From contig JAFQLC010000018.1 of assembly GCA_017396695.1 (NCBI GenBank), positions 62,001-126,000 on the forward strand: a DNA stretch of 64,000 nt, in the 5' to 3' direction. Each line of letters starts with the position of its first letter. The first letter of the stretch is position 1. The notes under the pieces were generated by a model. The model had not been told where the DNA came from and made no database searches. It saw only the letters and a program-made list of their open reading frames with translations. This document shows, one piece after another, positions 62,408-64,000 of the stretch. The DNA is from a bacterium. GTDB lineage: Bacteria > Cyanobacteriota > Vampirovibrionia > Gastranaerophilales > Gastranaerophilaceae. The position numbers and the translations under genes were made by a program.

Positions 62408-64000
62408 TTGAAAAAATTTTTTATTTCAATATTTATTTTTTCAATTATTGTGCAACAAGTGTTAGCATATGGCAAAGAATTTAAAAATATGCTTGTTGAC
62501 CTTGAAATTGGCCGTGCAGGCGAAGATACCTATAAAGTCAATTTAAAAACAGAAGTTCCTTATCCAGATGAAATAAAAATTGTTAAAAAGTCAGATTATA
62601 ATTACTATATTCTGCTTGCAGAAACTTATAGTTTAGTTAAAACCACAAAATCGCAAGGCACAATTAAATCAATCAAAGTTGATACTTATCCTTATGCAGA
62701 GCAAAATTTTGAAAATGGTTTCACAAAAGTAACTTTTAACACTACTCGCCCTGTCGAATTTATTGTGAGTTTAAGTGCAAACAGAGCCTCTAAATTCCCT
62801 GTTATGGATTTAGTTCGCCTTGCTCGTCTTGATAATCTATACAAAGAAAATAATTTTGATTACCTAAATCCAAAATATAAAGTGGCAGAAGTGGCGCTTC
62901 CAGAAAAAACTGCCCAAAAAGAAGCGGCAGTAGTGAAAAAAGAAACTCAAGCGCCTCAAAAAGTTGCTCAAGCAACTGCAAAACAACCTGTTGTAAAACA
63001 AGCGCAAAAATCTGCAATTGTGGCGCAAAAGGCAACACAAAGCGAAAAAGTAGCGCAAGTGCCTCAAAAAGCTGTGCAAAAAGAAGTTATAAAACCTGTT
63101 CAGAAAGAAGCTCCAAAGGTTGCGCCTCCAGCAAAACCACAAACTGTTGCGAAAGCTCCTCAACTGCCTAAAGTGGAAACAAAAAAACAAGAGCAACCAC
63201 AAAAAACAGTAACTGCCCAAAAAATAGCTTCTGCGCCAAAAGCAACTGCAAAACCTGCTGAAGCACAAAAGGTAACAACACCTCAAAAACAAGCACAACC
63301 TCAATCTAAAAAAGTTGAAACTAAACAAACAACAGAGAAAAAACAAGTTGAAAAAGCTCTGCCACAAGCACCTGCAAAAGTTGCTCAAGCACCAGCGAAG
63401 TTTGCATTTTCGGATGTCCAAAGCCCAAAAGAAATGCCAAAAGTGCCTGAAATTACAGAAGATAAAGCGCCTGATAACATAGAGCTTGAACCAATTGAAA
63501 AAATCGAAGAAGAACCAGTTCCAAATGATTTCAAAAACACAATTTTATCTTTCTTAATTGGTAACAAAATCAGTATTTTGGCGGGTTTGATTTTGCTTAT
63601 TGCAATTTCTGCTCTTTCTAAAATGAAGAAAAAATCTTCTAATGGTTTAGTTCCTGTCGTTGCTCCTGTGGTAGAGGAAACTCAAACAACAGAAAACTTT
63701 GAAAATGTTTTAGAAGAAGAAGCAAAAGAAGAAACTCTTGTAACAAATATGGCGCAAGAAACATTGCAAAATACGGAAGAACAACAAGAAAAAACAGAAG
63801 AAATCGTTTTTTCTGTGCAAGAGACAGAAATTCCTAAAGAAATTGCGCCTTCTGCGCAAGAAGAGCTTATAGCTTCAGAAGAAATTGCGCAAGAAGAAAC
63901 AATATCTGAAGAAATAGCAGAAAATAATGAAATTTCAGAAAGAGAAACATTGGAAGAAATAAAAGAAGAAGAGCCTGAAATAGTTGCTTCTGTTCCAATT
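62408..64000 (+). CDS. Exported/membrane linker protein, FimV-like layout (3' end cut)
   Basis: The frame starts at TTG 62408 (after GTAAGGG/TAAGG) and stays open for 531 codons to the window edge. A signal peptide (about 1-20, KKFFISIFIFSIIVQQVLA) is followed by a beta-rich domain (about 25-125) that may be AMIN-like: IKSIKVDTYPYAEQ and FTKVTFNTTRPVEFIVSL. Then comes an Ala/Gln/Lys/Pro-rich low-complexity linker (about 155-340), one membrane segment (about 380-400, ISILAGLILLIAISAL) and a very Glu-rich cytosolic part. This order recalls FimV, but similarity is of layout only. The antisense strand of the linker has long open frames that are compositional shadows. Confidence 0.78.
   Translation, partial: MKKFFISIFIFSIIVQQVLAYGKEFKNMLVDLEIGRAGEDTYKVNLKTEVPYPDEIKIVKKSDYNYYILLAETYSLVKTTKSQGTIKSIKVDTYPYAEQNFENGFTKVTFNTTRPVEFIVSLSANRASKFPVMDLVRLARLDNLYKENNFDYLNPKYKVAEVALPEKTAQKEAAVVKKETQAPQKVAQATAKQPVVKQAQKSAIVAQKATQSEKVAQVPQKAVQKEVIKPVQKEAPKVAPPAKPQTVAKAPQLPKVETKKQEQPQKTVTAQKIASAPKATAKPAEAQKVTTPQKQAQPQSKKVETKQTTEKKQVEKALPQAPAKVAQAPAKFAFSDVQSPKEMPKVPEITEDKAPDNIELEPIEKIEEEPVPNDFKNTILSFLIGNKISILAGLILLIAISALSKMKKKSSNGLVPVVAPVVEETQTTENFENVLEEEAKEETLVTNMAQETLQNTEEQQEKTEEIVFSVQETEIPKEIAPSAQEELIASEEIAQEETISEEIAENNEISERETLEEIKEEEPEIVASVPI

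Noticed and set aside
62864-63421. Long minus-strand open frames rich in Phe, Leu, Cys and Arg
   Set aside because: They lie antisense to the Lys/Gln/Ala-rich linker of the gene starting at 62408; codon bias of that linker leaves the reverse strand open.

Overview
The window reads as a bacterial chromosome segment that is AT-rich (about one third G+C by eye) and densely coded, with short operons on both strands. The lineage is inferred. A cyanobacterial-style LuxR response regulator, a threonyl-tRNA synthetase without a TGS domain, a DUF3536-type GH57 protein and flagellar-type export genes occur beside anaerobe-type genes (superoxide reductase, ferritin, a 2-hydroxyacyl-CoA-dehydratase-activator-like ATPase). 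Together these suggest a non-photosynthetic relative of Cyanobacteria (Vampirovibrionia/Melainabacteria, perhaps gut Gastranaerophilales). No rRNA, CRISPR array, insertion sequence or prophage was seen, and there is one tRNA (Arg, CCU).

Layout. 1-3.4 kb (-): partial queA, an AP-endonuclease-like TIM barrel, a formyltransferase paralogue and hisG. 3.5-4.6 kb (-): a 53-aa gene and a response regulator. 4.8-10.7 kb: PBP1A, then a pair of WYL regulators diverging from nrnA-yihY. 10.7-14.7 kb (-): glycosyltransferases, a BadF-like ATPase, ferritin and superoxide reductase. 14.8-20.5 kb (+): ilvB, ilvN, dnaE. 20.5-27.3 kb (-): ABC ATPase, ispE, rsmA, valS and a TPR protein. 27.3-27.8 kb: palindromic repeat mosaic. 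27.8-32.8 kb: metY, fumarase, an 88-aa protein and a 704-aa orphan. 33-37.6 kb: GH57 branching enzyme, XRE regulator, HAD protein, tRNA-Arg and dnaK. 37.6-38.0 kb: second repeat mosaic. 38.0-40.7 kb (+): a FliN/FliM-like gene, fliO, fliP and fliQ. 40.8-44.8 kb (-): an 80-aa protein behind a LexA-like box, then nadA, nagZ and a secreted GH13. 44.9-50.7 kb (+): pgpH-ybeY, an SNF transporter, ilvA-ridA. 51-60.3 kb (+): thrS with three envelope or glycan genes, nadD-yqeK, a dicarboxylate/glutamate symporter and a D-2-hydroxyacid dehydrogenase. 60.3-62.3 kb (-): a regulator with four winged-helix domains, and era. From 62.4 kb (+): a secreted or membrane linker protein cut by the window end.

Functionally the window mixes branched-chain and threonine metabolism (ilvBN, ilvA with its enamine-clearing partner ridA), NAD synthesis (nadA, nadD), oxygen and iron defence (superoxide reductase plus ferritin), alpha-glucan handling (two GH57, one GH13), wall synthesis and recycling (PBP1A, NagZ), c-di-AMP and Ap4A turnover (PgpH, NrnA-type DHH, YqeK), and information processing (DnaE, DnaK, ValRS, ThrRS, Era, RsmA, YbeY).

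Two modes of translation start appear to coexist. Many genes have a clear GGAG/GAGG site, while about eight have a sigma70-like -10 box only about 6-10 nt before the ATG and no Shine-Dalgarno, which predicts leaderless mRNAs. The most unusual items are the four-winged-helix GntR-like regulator, the truncated flagellar-type export cluster with a tailed FliQ and no CheY-binding motif, the mosaic repeat family, and a LexA-type operator in front of an orphan 80-aa gene.
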